Source: Bacteroidales bacterium (lineage in GTDB: Bacteria; Bacteroidota; Bacteroidia; Bacteroidales; UBA932). From it: a stretch of DNA of 64,000 nucleotides. Made by a program: the position numbers and the translations under genes. The notes under the pieces are model-generated. The model saw only the letters and a list, made by a program, of their open reading frames with translations, searched no databases and was not told the DNA's origin. Below are positions 55,922 through 64,000 of this stretch, one piece after another. The stretch lies in the NCBI GenBank assembly GCA_017625535.1, contig JAGAKR010000018.1, positions 1 through 64,000 of the forward strand, in the 5' to 3' direction. Numbering within the stretch: the first letter of the stretch is position 1; every line of letters starts with the position of its first letter.

Positions 55922-56392
55922 ATGATTACAGCCCAAGCACTTGGCGATACAATCGCCAACTACCTCACAGAGAACGGATTGTTCCTGGTGGACATAGAGA
56001 TTTCCAAAGAGAATGACATCACAATTTCAATTGAGAAGCACCAGGGTGATGTGAATATAGACAACTGCATTGATATAGACCGCATTGTGGCGGCTGCTTT
56101 TGACAGGGATGTGGAGGACTATTCCCTCACTGTAACTTCTGCAGGTCTGGACCAACCTTTTAAAGTTCTGGACCAGTACAGGAAATTCATCGGGAGTGAA
56201 GTTGAAGTTGTAGTAAAGGGGGGCGGCAAGGTGAAGGGTATCCTTTCTGCGGCAGATGAGGCATCTTTTGAAATTACCGTTTCAAAGATGGTGAAGGTTG
56301 AGGGGAGCAAGAAGAAGGTGCAGCAGGATACCGTTACAGCATACGCCTACGAGGGTGTGAAATCGTGCAAACCGGTAATCAAATTCAAATAG
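55922..56392 (+). CDS. rimP: Ribosome maturation factor RimP
   Basis: RimP helps build the 30S subunit. The start at 55922 (MITAQALGDTIANYLTENGLFL) fits the family; the frame runs 32 codons upstream through the leader hairpin. The 156-residue protein has the two-domain RimP layout (VDIEISKENDITISIEKHQG, then DYSLTVTSAGLDQPFKV, then a C-terminal SH3-like part). It leads the classic rimP-nusA-infB operon. Confidence 0.93.
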   Translation: MITAQALGDTIANYLTENGLFLVDIEISKENDITISIEKHQGDVNIDNCIDIDRIVAAAFDRDVEDYSLTVTSAGLDQPFKVLDQYRKFIGSEVEVVVKGGGKVKGILSAADEASFEITVSKMVKVEGSKKKVQQDTVTAYAYEGVKSCKPVIKFK

Positions 56393-56426
56393 TTTTACGG
56401 AATAATTTTTTAATGACAACATAAAA

Positions 56427-57659
56427 ATGGAAGGCCTTAATTTAATCAGCACATTTGCAGAATTTAAAGAGCTTAAAAACATCGACCGCCCTACAATGAT
56501 GAGTGTATTGGAGGACATTTTCCGCACACAGCTTGCAAAGATGTACGGCACCGCCGACAACTTTGACATCATCATAAACATAGACAAGGGCGATTTTGAG
56601 ATTTGGAGGAACAGGACAGTTGTGGAGACCGTTGAGGATCCCAACACTGAGATTTCAAAAGAGGAGGTTGACAAGATTGACAACTCTTACGAGATTGGCG
56701 AGGAGTTTACCGAGGAGGTGAAACTTGCAAGTTTCGGAAGAAGGGGTATCCTCAATTTGAGGCAGAATCTGTCGGGAAGAATAATGGACATTGAGAAGGC
56801 TAACCTTTTCAATGCTTACAGGGACAGGATTGGTGAGATTATGGTTGGTGAGGTTTACCAGGCGTGGAAAAAAGAGGTGCTTGTACTTGATGAGGAGGGC
56901 AATGAACTCCTTCTACCAAAGGGTGAGCAGATTCCTTCCGATTTCTTCCGCAAAGGTGAGTCTGTAAGGGCTGTGATCTCAAAGGTTGAGATGAAGAACA
57001 ACAATCCTGTAATCATACTTTCAAGAACCGCTCCTGTATTCCTTGAGAGGTTGTTTGAGCAGGAGGTTCCTGAGATTTTTGACGGCCTCATAACAATAAA
57101 GAAGATTGTACGTATCCCTGGCGAGAGGGCAAAGGTTGCAGTTGAGTCTTACGATGAGAGGATTGACCCTGTAGGAGCTTGCGTGGGTGTGAAAGGTTCA
57201 CGTATCCACGGCATTGTAAGGGAGCTCAAGAATGAGAACATAGACATCATCAACTGGACATCAAATACCCAGCTGCTTGTACAGAGGGCATTGAGTCCTG
57301 CCAAGATCTCTTCAATAAAGATTGAGGAGGGCAAGATAAGCGTATGGCTGAAACCTAACGAGGTATCTCTTGCAATCGGTAAGAACGGAAGCAACATCAA
57401 ACTTGCAAGCATGCTTGTAGGTCAGGAGATTGAGGTGTTCAGGGAACTTGACGAGGAGGAAGAGGATGTATTGTTGGCAGAGTTCAGCGATGAGATTGAC
57501 CAGTGGATCATTGACGCGCTCCAGGGAATAGGTTGCGACACTGCAAAGAGTGTTCTTGCACTTTCTGTACAGGACATTGTGAAGCGTGCAGACCTTGAGG
57601 AGGAGACAGTGATTGAGGTACAGAACATTCTCAAATCTGAGTTTGAGGACGAGAAATAA
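56427..57659 (+). CDS. nusA: Transcription factor NusA
   Basis: NusA binds RNA polymerase and controls pausing and termination. The 410-residue protein has the N-terminal polymerase-binding domain (about 1-125), an S1 domain (about 130-200), two KH domains (PVGACVGVKGSRIHGIVREL and EVSLAIGKNGSNIKLASML), and a short C-terminal helical part. A GTCGGGAAG copy is read as SGR. It lies 34 bases after rimP. Confidence 0.95.
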   Translation: MEGLNLISTFAEFKELKNIDRPTMMSVLEDIFRTQLAKMYGTADNFDIIINIDKGDFEIWRNRTVVETVEDPNTEISKEEVDKIDNSYEIGEEFTEEVKLASFGRRGILNLRQNLSGRIMDIEKANLFNAYRDRIGEIMVGEVYQAWKKEVLVLDEEGNELLLPKGEQIPSDFFRKGESVRAVISKVEMKNNNPVIILSRTAPVFLERLFEQEVPEIFDGLITIKKIVRIPGERAKVAVESYDERIDPVGACVGVKGSRIHGIVRELKNENIDIINWTSNTQLLVQRALSPAKISSIKIEEGKISVWLKPNEVSLAIGKNGSNIKLASMLVGQEIEVFRELDEEEEDVLLAEFSDEIDQWIIDALQGIGCDTAKSVLALSVQDIVKRADLEEETVIEVQNILKSEFEDEK

Positions 57660-57690
57660 TTTAGGTTGAATTTAAAATGGGGGATAAAAT

Positions 57691-60495
57691 ATGACAGGAA
57701 ACGAGAATATCAGAATAGGTAAAGTACTTAAGGAGTTCAATATAGGAATGGGTACCCTTGTTGAGTTCCTGCGCAAGAAAGGCATTGACATTGATTCCAA
57801 TCCGGGTGCAAAACTTTCCGGCGACCAATATGCACTTGTTGCAAAAGAGTTCAAGAAAGAGCAGATTGTAAAGGAGGAATCAAAGAAGGTTGCCATAAAG
57901 GTTAAGGACATAACAGACAAGGAACCCAAATCAATTGAAGATGAGGAGCCTGTGAAGGAGTTGTTCATAAAGACAACTGTAGAGGAGGTGAAGGGTCCCA
58001 AAATCCTTGGCAAGATTGACCTGGACAAACCTAAGGCACAGCCTGTACCTGCACAGAAACCTGCAGAACCAAAACCGGTTGAAAAACCAGTGGAGAAGCC
58101 TGCAGAGCCAAAACCAGTTGAGAAACCAGCGGAAAAACCTGTAGAGAAGCCAGTAGAGAAGACTCCCGACAGCCCTAAAGCGGAGCCTGCACCTGTTCCC
58201 CCAACAGTTCAGCCACAACCTGAAAAGGGTGCAAAGAAAGAGGAGACAAAGAACACTCCTCCGGTAATTGAGCACATTGAAACAAAAGTGCAGAAACTTA
58301 CAGGTCCTAAGATCAGCGGTACAATTGATTTGTCGCAGTTTGAGAGGAAGAAACCTTCAAACGACAACAAGAACAACAAAGGCAAGAGGGAGAGGATACA
58401 CAAGAAGAACGAGAAGGTTGATGTTGTAAAGGAGGCAAGGCAGAACAACAACGGAAAACCTGCCGGCAACAACCAGGGCAAACAGCAGGGTCCTGGTGCA
58501 AACCAGAACAAGCAGCAGGCTGCAAACAAGAACCACAACGGCAAGGGGAACAAGAAGGACAAGTTCAAACCTGTAAAAGTGGAGATTGATGAGGATGCTG
58601 TACAGAAACAGATAAAGGAGACCTACCAGAGGATGGTAGAGGGCAAAGGAAAGACCAAAGGCTCAAAATACAGGAAAGAGAAGAGGGAGCAGAACATCCA
58701 GAGGATGATGGAGGAGGAAGAGTTGCAGCAGATGAACAGCAACGTGCTCAAAGTTACCGAGTTCGTTACTGTCAATGAGCTCTCTACAATGATGAACACT
58801 CCTGTTATAAAGGTAATTGAGGCGTGTATGAACCTTGGCCTTATGGTGTCAATCAACCAGAGGCTTGATGCAGAGGCCCTTGTACTTGTTGCAGAAGAGT
58901 TCGGATACAAGATTGACTTTGTAACTGCAGAGATTCAGGAGACAATAGACGAGGAGAACGATGTTGACACCCCAGAGATGATGGAGGAGAGACCTCCTAT
59001 CGTAACTGTAATGGGACACGTTGACCACGGTAAGACATCATTGCTCGACTATATCCGTAAAGCCAATGTAATTGCCGGTGAGGCGGGCGGTATCACACAG
59101 CACATTGGTGCATACAATGTGAAACTCCCTAACGGAAGAAGAATCACATTCCTTGATACTCCGGGCCACGAGGCGTTTACAGCAATGCGTGCCCGCGGTG
59201 CGAAAGTGACTGACCTTGCAATCATCATTGTGGCTGCCGATGACGCAATAATGCCACAGACAATTGAGGCAATCAGCCACGCACAGGCAGCAGGCTGTCC
59301 TATGATCTTTGCCATAAACAAGATAGACAAACCGGCTGCAAACCCGGACAAGATCAGGGAGCAGCTTTCACAGATGAACATTCTTGTAGAGGACTGGGGC
59401 GGAAAATACCAGTGCCAGGAGATCTCTGCAAAACAGGGTATAGGCATTGAGGACCTCTTGGACAAGGTACTTCTTGAGGCCGATATGCTTGAACTAAAGG
59501 CCAACCCTAACAAGAAGGCTGTAGGTTCTGTAATTGAGTCATCTTTGGACAAGGGACGAGGTTTCCTTGCAACCATCCTTGTACAGGCAGGTACACTGCA
59601 CGTTGGTGATGTAATCTTGAGCGGATGCTACACTGGTAAGGTTAAAGCAATGTTCAACGAGCGCGGCCAGAAAGTTACAGAGGCCGGCCCTTCAACTCCG
59701 GTATCAATCCTCGGTTTGAACGGTGCCCCTACTGCAGGTGAGAACTTCAACGTATTTGACGATGAGAAAGAGGCCAAAGACATTGCAAACAAGAGGGAGC
59801 AACTGTTGCGTATCCAGGGCTTGAGGACACAGAAACACATTACCCTTGAGGAGATTGGACGCCGTATTGCTATAGGAAACTTCCAGGAACTTAACGTAAT
59901 CATCAAAGGTGACGTGGACGGTTCAATTGAGGCATTGTCCGATTCATTGATCAAACTCTCTACAGAGGAGATCCACGTTAACGTAATCCACAAGGCTGTG
60001 GGTGCAATCTCTGAGTCTGACGTGCTTTTGGCTGCAGCATCAAATGCAATCATCATAGGTTTCCAGGTAAGGCCTTCTGCAAATGCAAGGAAACTTGCAG
60101 ACAACGAGGAGATTGAGATAAGGCTCTACTCTGTCATCTATGATGCCATCAACGAGGTTAAGAGCGGTATTGAGGGTATGCTTGCTCCAGAGGAGAAAGA
60201 GGAGGTTACAGCAACTGCAGAGGTTAGGGAGACCTTCAAGATTTCCAAAGTTGGTACAATTGCCGGCTGTATGGTTAAGGAGGGCAAACTTACCAGAAAT
60301 GCAAAAGTGCGCGTAATCAGGGACGGCATTGTAGTTTACACCGGTGTACTGGGTTCTTTGAAACGCTTCAAGGACGACGTTAAAGAGGTACAGAGCGGCT
60401 ACGACTGCGGTCTTAACATTGAGGGCTACAACGACATTAAAGTTGGAGACGTTGTTGAGGCTTACCAGATTGTTGAGATTAAGAGGACTTTGTAA
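57691..60495 (+). CDS. infB: Translation initiation factor IF-2
   Basis: IF-2 brings fMet-tRNA to the ribosome using GTP. The 934-residue protein has an IF2-N domain (about 5-55) and a long low-complexity linker with repeats of [12 protein letters not shown] (about 115-185), then basic Asn/Lys-rich DNA. The G domain follows, with [22 protein letters not shown] and NKIDK, then two beta-barrels and the C-terminal fMet-tRNA domain. The repeat linker is much richer in Pro/Glu/Lys than most. It lies 31 bases after nusA. Confidence 0.96.
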   Translation: MTGNENIRIGKVLKEFNIGMGTLVEFLRKKGIDIDSNPGAKLSGDQYALVAKEFKKEQIVKEESKKVAIKVKDITDKEPKSIEDEEPVKELFIKTTVEEVKGPKILGKIDLDKPKAQPVPAQKPAEPKPVEKPVEKPAEPKPVEKPAEKPVEKPVEKTPDSPKAEPAPVPPTVQPQPEKGAKKEETKNTPPVIEHIETKVQKLTGPKISGTIDLSQFERKKPSNDNKNNKGKRERIHKKNEKVDVVKEARQNNNGKPAGNNQGKQQGPGANQNKQQAANKNHNGKGNKKDKFKPVKVEIDEDAVQKQIKETYQRMVEGKGKTKGSKYRKEKREQNIQRMMEEEELQQMNSNVLKVTEFVTVNELSTMMNTPVIKVIEACMNLGLMVSINQRLDAEALVLVAEEFGYKIDFVTAEIQETIDEENDVDTPEMMEERPPIVTVMGHVDHGKTSLLDYIRKANVIAGEAGGITQHIGAYNVKLPNGRRITFLDTPGHEAFTAMRARGAKVTDLAIIIVAADDAIMPQTIEAISHAQAAGCPMIFAINKIDKPAANPDKIREQLSQMNILVEDWGGKYQCQEISAKQGIGIEDLLDKVLLEADMLELKANPNKKAVGSVIESSLDKGRGFLATILVQAGTLHVGDVILSGCYTGKVKAMFNERGQKVTEAGPSTPVSILGLNGAPTAGENFNVFDDEKEAKDIANKREQLLRIQGLRTQKHITLEEIGRRIAIGNFQELNVIIKGDVDGSIEALSDSLIKLSTEEIHVNVIHKAVGAISESDVLLAAASNAIIIGFQVRPSANARKLADNEEIEIRLYSVIYDAINEVKSGIEGMLAPEEKEEVTATAEVRETFKISKVGTIAGCMVKEGKLTRNAKVRVIRDGIVVYTGVLGSLKRFKDDVKEVQSGYDCGLNIEGYNDIKVGDVVEAYQIVEIKRTL

Positions 60496-60530
60496 AAGTC
60501 TCCTGAATATACATCAGAAAGTCTGATTAC

Positions 60531-60573
60531 AAAAACAACCCCCGTTAGAGTACGCTCTGGCGGGGGTTGTTTG
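60531..60573 (+). terminator. Intrinsic terminator of the rimP-nusA-infB operon
   Basis: The stem AACAACCCCCG with CGGGGGTTGTT holds an inner AGAG-TAC-GCTCT and is followed by TTGTTC. It lies 36 bases after the infB stop codon. Confidence 0.88.
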
Positions 60574-60639
60574 TTCAAAACGGAAGTTAAGTGTCATCAT
60601 CTTTTTTCATATACATCGGTATCCTCCCCCCCTTACTGC

Positions 60640-60647
60640 TATGTTTG
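60640..60647 (+). promoter_or_regulatory. Possible -7 box (TATGTTTG) of a candidate small RNA
   Basis: This fits TAnnTTTG. The expected start point, near 60654, falls at the base of the inverted repeat that follows. No -33 TTG is found. Confidence 0.4.
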
Positions 60648-60651
60648 GACG

Positions 60652-60832
60652 TCCACAGCTTCCTGATTTCCTGCAATTCACTGGCCACATATACCCCATT
60701 TATACTACCCTGCAATGTGGGGTAATGTGGAAAATCAGACAATATTGTCGGACTCTCCACTCCAATCCCCTCCAGAACACGTTCACAGACGGTTCAATGT
60801 GGCCGGTGAATTGCAGGAGGAAATCCTCCCGC
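60652..60832 (+). ncRNA. Candidate structured small RNA between infB and folP
   Basis: Two arms (about 60666-60691 and 60797-60825) match over TGTGGCCRGTGAATTGCAGG and further bases. Between them lie ACCCCA with TGGGGT, GTGGA with TCCAC, and the perfect palindrome GACAATATTGTC. A short GGAGG-AAAT-CCTCC hairpin closes the end. The whole region, 446 bases without a gene, otherwise holds only the infB terminator and the folP promoter. The strand is inferred from the upstream -7 box. Confidence 0.5.
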
Positions 60833-60904
60833 CAGACAAACGCGCTGGGTGGTGCATTGCCCGTAAAATTTGATTATTGGAGAAGGATTTTTGCATATTA
60901 TATT

Positions 60905-60912
60905 TACTTTTG
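60905..60912 (+). promoter_or_regulatory. Promoter -7 box (TACTTTTG) of folP
   Basis: This fits TAnnTTTG, 29 bases before the folP start codon at 60942. A -33 TTG is not clear. Confidence 0.45.
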
Positions 60913-60941
60913 TCGTACACACAAGCAATACTGGCAAGCAA

Positions 60942-61787
60942 ATGAAAGAATATGACCGCCCTTCAATAATGGGTATTTTGAATATAAACAACGAATCCTT
61001 CTACAGTAACAGCAGGCATGTTGCCATTGATGATGTGGAAAGGACATTTGTAAAAATGGTGGCAGATGGGGCTGACATTATTGATATTGGTGCCTGTTCC
61101 ACCCGCCCTGGAAGCACGCCCGTAACATTGGAGCAGGAGTGGGGATATTTGCAGGAGCCGCTGGGGATGATAGCCGGGAAATTGTTGTGCAATAATGATT
61201 TGCAGGAAAGAATAAAGATTTCCCTGGATACTTTCCGCAGTGAGATTGTCCGCAGGGCTTATGACATTCTTGGAAATTTTATTGTGAATGACATCTCTGC
61301 CGGGGATGATGACCCACAGATGCTCCAGACTGTTGGAGAACTGCACCTCCCATATATAGCAATGCACAAGAGGGGGACACCTGCCACAATGCAACAGATG
61401 ACAGATTACCCGCAAGGGGTTGTGGATGCTGTAATTGAATATTTCAAGGAGTTTGAGGAGAGGGCTGCCAAATATGGCATTCCGGATTATATTATGGACC
61501 CCGGATTCGGGTTTGCCAAGACACTTGAACAGAATTATGAATTGTTCAAAGGGTTGCCGCAGCTTTCCAGTGCAATTGAAGAGTATGCCGGAATCCGCCG
61601 CAAACTTCTGGTAGGAATTTCCCGCAAAGGGATGATTTGGAGGCCACTTGGCATTACTCCCGACGAAGCACTCTGCGGCACAGTAGCGCTCAACCTACAG
61701 GCCCTTTTGCTTGGGGCAGACATTATAAGGGTGCACGATGTGGCAGAGGCTGTACAGTGCCTAAAATTATGGGAGTTTCTCCGATAG
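60942..61787 (+). CDS. folP: Dihydropteroate synthase
   Basis: FolP joins para-aminobenzoate to the pterin in folate synthesis. The start at 60942 (MKEYDRPSIMGILNINNESF) fits; an earlier ATG at 60870 lies before the promoter box. The 281-residue TIM barrel has IDIGACSTRPGSTPV, FIVNDISAGDDDP, MDPGFGFAKTLEQN and VGISRKGM. In loop 1 the usual NVTPDSF reads NINNESF, so Thr, Pro and Asp are changed, which is odd for a DHPS. This loop binds the substrates and sulfonamides. Confidence 0.9.
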   Translation: MKEYDRPSIMGILNINNESFYSNSRHVAIDDVERTFVKMVADGADIIDIGACSTRPGSTPVTLEQEWGYLQEPLGMIAGKLLCNNDLQERIKISLDTFRSEIVRRAYDILGNFIVNDISAGDDDPQMLQTVGELHLPYIAMHKRGTPATMQQMTDYPQGVVDAVIEYFKEFEERAAKYGIPDYIMDPGFGFAKTLEQNYELFKGLPQLSSAIEEYAGIRRKLLVGISRKGMIWRPLGITPDEALCGTVALNLQALLLGADIIRVHDVAEAVQCLKLWEFLR

Positions 61788-61805
61788 GTAATGACCAGTT
61801 TTAAT

Positions 61806-61813
61806 TATCTTTG
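61806..61813 (+). promoter_or_regulatory. Promoter -7 box (TATCTTTG) of tmk
   Basis: This fits TAnnTTTG, 22 bases before the chosen tmk start, and lies just after the folP stop codon. Confidence 0.45.
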
Positions 61814-61835
61814 CTTTTATAAAACAAACACATAT

Positions 61836-62540
61836 ATGCTTATAGTACTGGAGGGCCTGGATGGGGCCGGCAAAAGCACACAGGTAAAGAAATTGAAGGA
61901 GTATCTCTTGGACAAAGGGGTAAATTTGAGGTATCTGCATTTTCCAAGATATGATGCCCCGCTGTATGGAGACCTCATTGGCAAATATCTGCGCGGTGAT
62001 TTGGGCAGTATTGAGCAGGTGTATCCGCAGATTGTGGCATTGCTGTTTGCCCTGGACCGTATGGATGCTTCTGCCCAAATAAAGAAGTGGCTGGAGGCAG
62101 GTGACTGCGTACTGCTGGACCGCTATGTCTATTCCAACATTGCATACCAATGCTCCAAGATAATGATGCAGCCACAGTTTGGGGAGAACCGCAGGGAGAA
62201 GGCACAGGAACTGCGCAACTGGATTTTTGATACAGAATACAACAAATACGGCATCCCAAGGCCGGATATGAACCTCTTCCTGGATGTTCCAATCAGTTTT
62301 GTGGATTCAAAACTTAAGGAGAGCCGCAGCGGGGATGATGACAGGGACTACCTTAACGGCAAAGAGGACATCCACGAGGCCGACATACAGTTCCAGATTT
62401 ATGTAAGGGAGATGTACCTTGAACAAACCAAAGCGGATGAGGGTTTTGTAAGGGTTCATTGTGAGGATGCCCAGGGGAATATGCTTCCTCCAGATGACAT
62501 TTTCAACAACATAAAGGAGCAGGTGGAGAAACTGTTTTAA
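61836..62540 (+). CDS. tmk: Thymidylate kinase
   Basis: Tmk phosphorylates dTMP to dTDP. The start at 61836 (MLIVLEGLDGAGKSTQ) gives the normal N-terminus with the P-loop; the frame from 61791 overlaps the promoter box. The 234-residue protein has FPRYDAPLYG, the DRYVYSNIAYQ motif, and a C-terminal extension with SRSGDDDRDYL for the lid region. It is a little longer than the E. coli enzyme, as often in Bacteroidetes. Confidence 0.93.
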   Translation: MLIVLEGLDGAGKSTQVKKLKEYLLDKGVNLRYLHFPRYDAPLYGDLIGKYLRGDLGSIEQVYPQIVALLFALDRMDASAQIKKWLEAGDCVLLDRYVYSNIAYQCSKIMMQPQFGENRREKAQELRNWIFDTEYNKYGIPRPDMNLFLDVPISFVDSKLKESRSGDDDRDYLNGKEDIHEADIQFQIYVREMYLEQTKADEGFVRVHCEDAQGNMLPPDDIFNNIKEQVEKLF

Positions 62541-62561
62541 AAATTTATCGGGAAACTGAAA

Positions 62562-63848
62562 ATGAAACTTTTAAGGGCAATATGCAGGTTTGCGTTTGGG
62601 ATTCTGTTTATACTTTCGGGATTCCTGAAGGCCATTGACCCTATAGGGAGCGCACTTAAGATAAAAGAGTATCTGGGGGCATTCCACCTTGGATTCATGG
62701 ATTTTCTCTCCATCCCTTCCGGCATACTGCTCTCAACAGCGGAGTTTCTGGTTGGCGTTGCAATCCTAAAAGGGCTGCGGATAAAGTTCTTCTCAAAAAT
62801 TGCACTGGGATTCATCTCATTCTTCACCCTCCTCACCCTTATAATATTCATCTTCAATCCTGTAAGCGACTGCGGATGTTTTGGGGAGGCAATACACCTG
62901 AGCAACAAGACTACATTCATAAAGAACCTCTTCCTGCTGGGAGCCGCACTTGTGGTTTACCTGCAGAGGGAGAAATTCCGCCCCATTGCAACCCCAAAAA
63001 TTGAATGGGGATACCTTGTGGCATACGGGGTGCTCATAATTGCCCTGCAGGGATACTCCCTGCGCAACATCCCGCAGATAGACTTTGGAGTGTACAAGGC
63101 CGGCACAGACCTCATTGCTGCACAACAGGAGAACCAGGAGAGGGAATATGAAACCACATTCATATATGAAAAGGACGGGGTGCAGGAGACCTTTACCATA
63201 AACAATCTTCCCGACAGCACCTGGACATATGTAGATGCAGAAACCCACCTTGTTGGAGGGGCATCTGAAGATGCATCGGTTGACTTCTCGTTCATAGACG
63301 GAGACGGCTATGCTGTGGGTAATGAAATAGTGAACACTCCAGGGCCCGTATTCTTCATCTCCATCTACAATGCCAGAGCACTTGGCAAGAAGGCAGTGGC
63401 GAAGATAATTGACCTTGCATCTGTGCTGCAGCAGCACAACCTGAAACTGTACATAATAAGCGCCAACACCGTAGAGGAGACCCAGGCCCTGTTTGAACCA
63501 TATATGGGGATGTACGGCGGAAGTTTTGAAATCCTCTATGCCGACTACAAAATGGTGATATCGCTCAACCGCTCCAGCGGTGGCCTCACATACGTGAACA
63601 GCGGCATTATCATAGAAAAATGGGCCCGTGGAAACTACCCTATTGGTTCTCTTGATGAGTTGCTTGCCCAAGACCCTGAAGTAATCACCGCCCAGGCCCA
63701 GATAAGCGAACAGCTCTTTGCTGAGATATCACTCTTTGTGATACTGTTCCTCATTGTAATCATCCGCTTCTTCTCCAAGATAGTGTACAGGCATACGGTT
63801 GTGAAAGGCAGAGAGGATGTTGATGGTGAGGCGGCTGAGGCACACTGA
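62562..63848 (+). CDS. DoxX-like membrane protein, BT_3928 family
   Basis: This 428-residue protein has four N-terminal membrane helices of the DoxX/MauE type (about 1-135), with SDCGCFGEAIHLSNKTTF, which includes the CGCFG motif. One more helix follows (about 150-165), then a soluble periplasmic part of about 220 residues and a last helix near residue 395. The soluble part has a thioredoxin-like look, but no CxxC is seen. The function is unknown; a redox or membrane-stress link is likely by family. A GTCGGGAAG copy reads LPDS. Confidence 0.8.
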   Translation: MKLLRAICRFAFGILFILSGFLKAIDPIGSALKIKEYLGAFHLGFMDFLSIPSGILLSTAEFLVGVAILKGLRIKFFSKIALGFISFFTLLTLIIFIFNPVSDCGCFGEAIHLSNKTTFIKNLFLLGAALVVYLQREKFRPIATPKIEWGYLVAYGVLIIALQGYSLRNIPQIDFGVYKAGTDLIAAQQENQEREYETTFIYEKDGVQETFTINNLPDSTWTYVDAETHLVGGASEDASVDFSFIDGDGYAVGNEIVNTPGPVFFISIYNARALGKKAVAKIIDLASVLQQHNLKLYIISANTVEETQALFEPYMGMYGGSFEILYADYKMVISLNRSSGGLTYVNSGIIIEKWARGNYPIGSLDELLAQDPEVITAQAQISEQLFAEISLFVILFLIVIIRFFSKIVYRHTVVKGREDVDGEAAEAH

Positions 63849-64000
63849 TTGCCATTCAACATATCTGTGAGAGGGGTAAGCATTCCCTACCTCTTGCAAC
63901 AACAGCCAAATACATCCAAATCACATCCCAAATCGCATCCCGAGAGAGAATTTCACAAAAATAGTTGTTATTTTTACAGCAAATTCTGAAAATAAATTCT
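63849..64000. other. Right edge, no gene recognised
   Basis: This short stretch holds a weak inverted repeat (AGAGG with CCTCT) about 25 bases after the stop codon and a few AAATnnCATCC direct repeats. Nothing else is supported. Confidence 0.5.

Overview
The window is a 64 kb piece of a Bacteroidales chromosome. The evidence is the gene families (Na+-NQR, TonB receptor with a Cys-Cys plug motif, DUF3078, DUF4290, DUF4493/DUF6359 lipoprotein, BT_3928-type DoxX protein, archaeal-type ProRS), weak Shine-Dalgarno sites, and repeated Bacteroidetes-type promoters with the -7 box TAnnTTTG. Most of it is housekeeping DNA of even composition. The first 1.3 kb is visibly AT-rich and looks different. 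The family within Bacteroidales cannot be fixed from sequence reading alone. A GH9 endoglucanase fused to a deacetylase-like domain and a GH20 hexosaminidase suggest a fibre- or glycan-rich habitat.

Layout: 1-1.3 kb, an AT-rich end with a TPR-membrane-helix regulator-like protein. 1.5-10.2 kb, a tripartite RND efflux operon (TolC, adaptor, two different RND pumps). 10.2-16.5 kb, SDR dehydrogenase, CstA transporter, a DUF4493-like lipoprotein and a UvrD/PcrA helicase. 16.6-22.5 kb, the complete nqrABCDEF sodium pump. 22.7-28.8 kb, a YqaE/Pmp3 small membrane protein, a C1B peptidase, and a pyrE-SRPBCC-GH20-RsmF operon. 28.9-33.7 kb, NUDIX, a candidate structured RNA, ftsK with a LolA-like gene, and DUF4290. 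33.8-40.1 kb, tRNA-fMet, hisS, nfnB/nfnA and GH9-CE4. 40.2-43.5 kb, a metal cluster (HMA protein, TonB receptor, His-rich exported protein). 43.6-51.8 kb, sppA, DUF3078, proS, a Trp/Tyr/Gly/Pro-rich lipoprotein and a FadL-like porin. 51.8-55.8 kb, the lipid A operon lpxD-lpxC-fabZ-lpxA-wbqC. 55.9-63.8 kb, rimP-nusA-infB, then folP, tmk and a DoxX protein.

Together these genes describe an anaerobic or microaerobic gut-type cell. NQR makes a sodium gradient from NADH, and NfnAB couples ferredoxin, NADH and NADPH. A TonB receptor imports a metal or metal complex. The lpx genes build lipid A, and rimP/nusA/infB serve transcription and translation.

The most unusual signals are not in the genes. 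A 9-bp word, GTCGGGAAG, occurs 16 times exactly (9 on +, 7 on -) where about half a copy is expected by chance. It falls in several reading frames, in linkers and in intergenic DNA, much like a DNA uptake or marker sequence. Two intergenic regions (29735-29905 and about 60652-60832) can fold as long irregular hairpins next to promoter boxes and are candidate small RNAs. Two tandem arrays and two long inverted-repeat elements add further unexplained structure. lpxC and fabZ, usually fused in Bacteroidetes, are split by a single in-frame stop codon. No CRISPR array, prophage or insertion sequence was seen.
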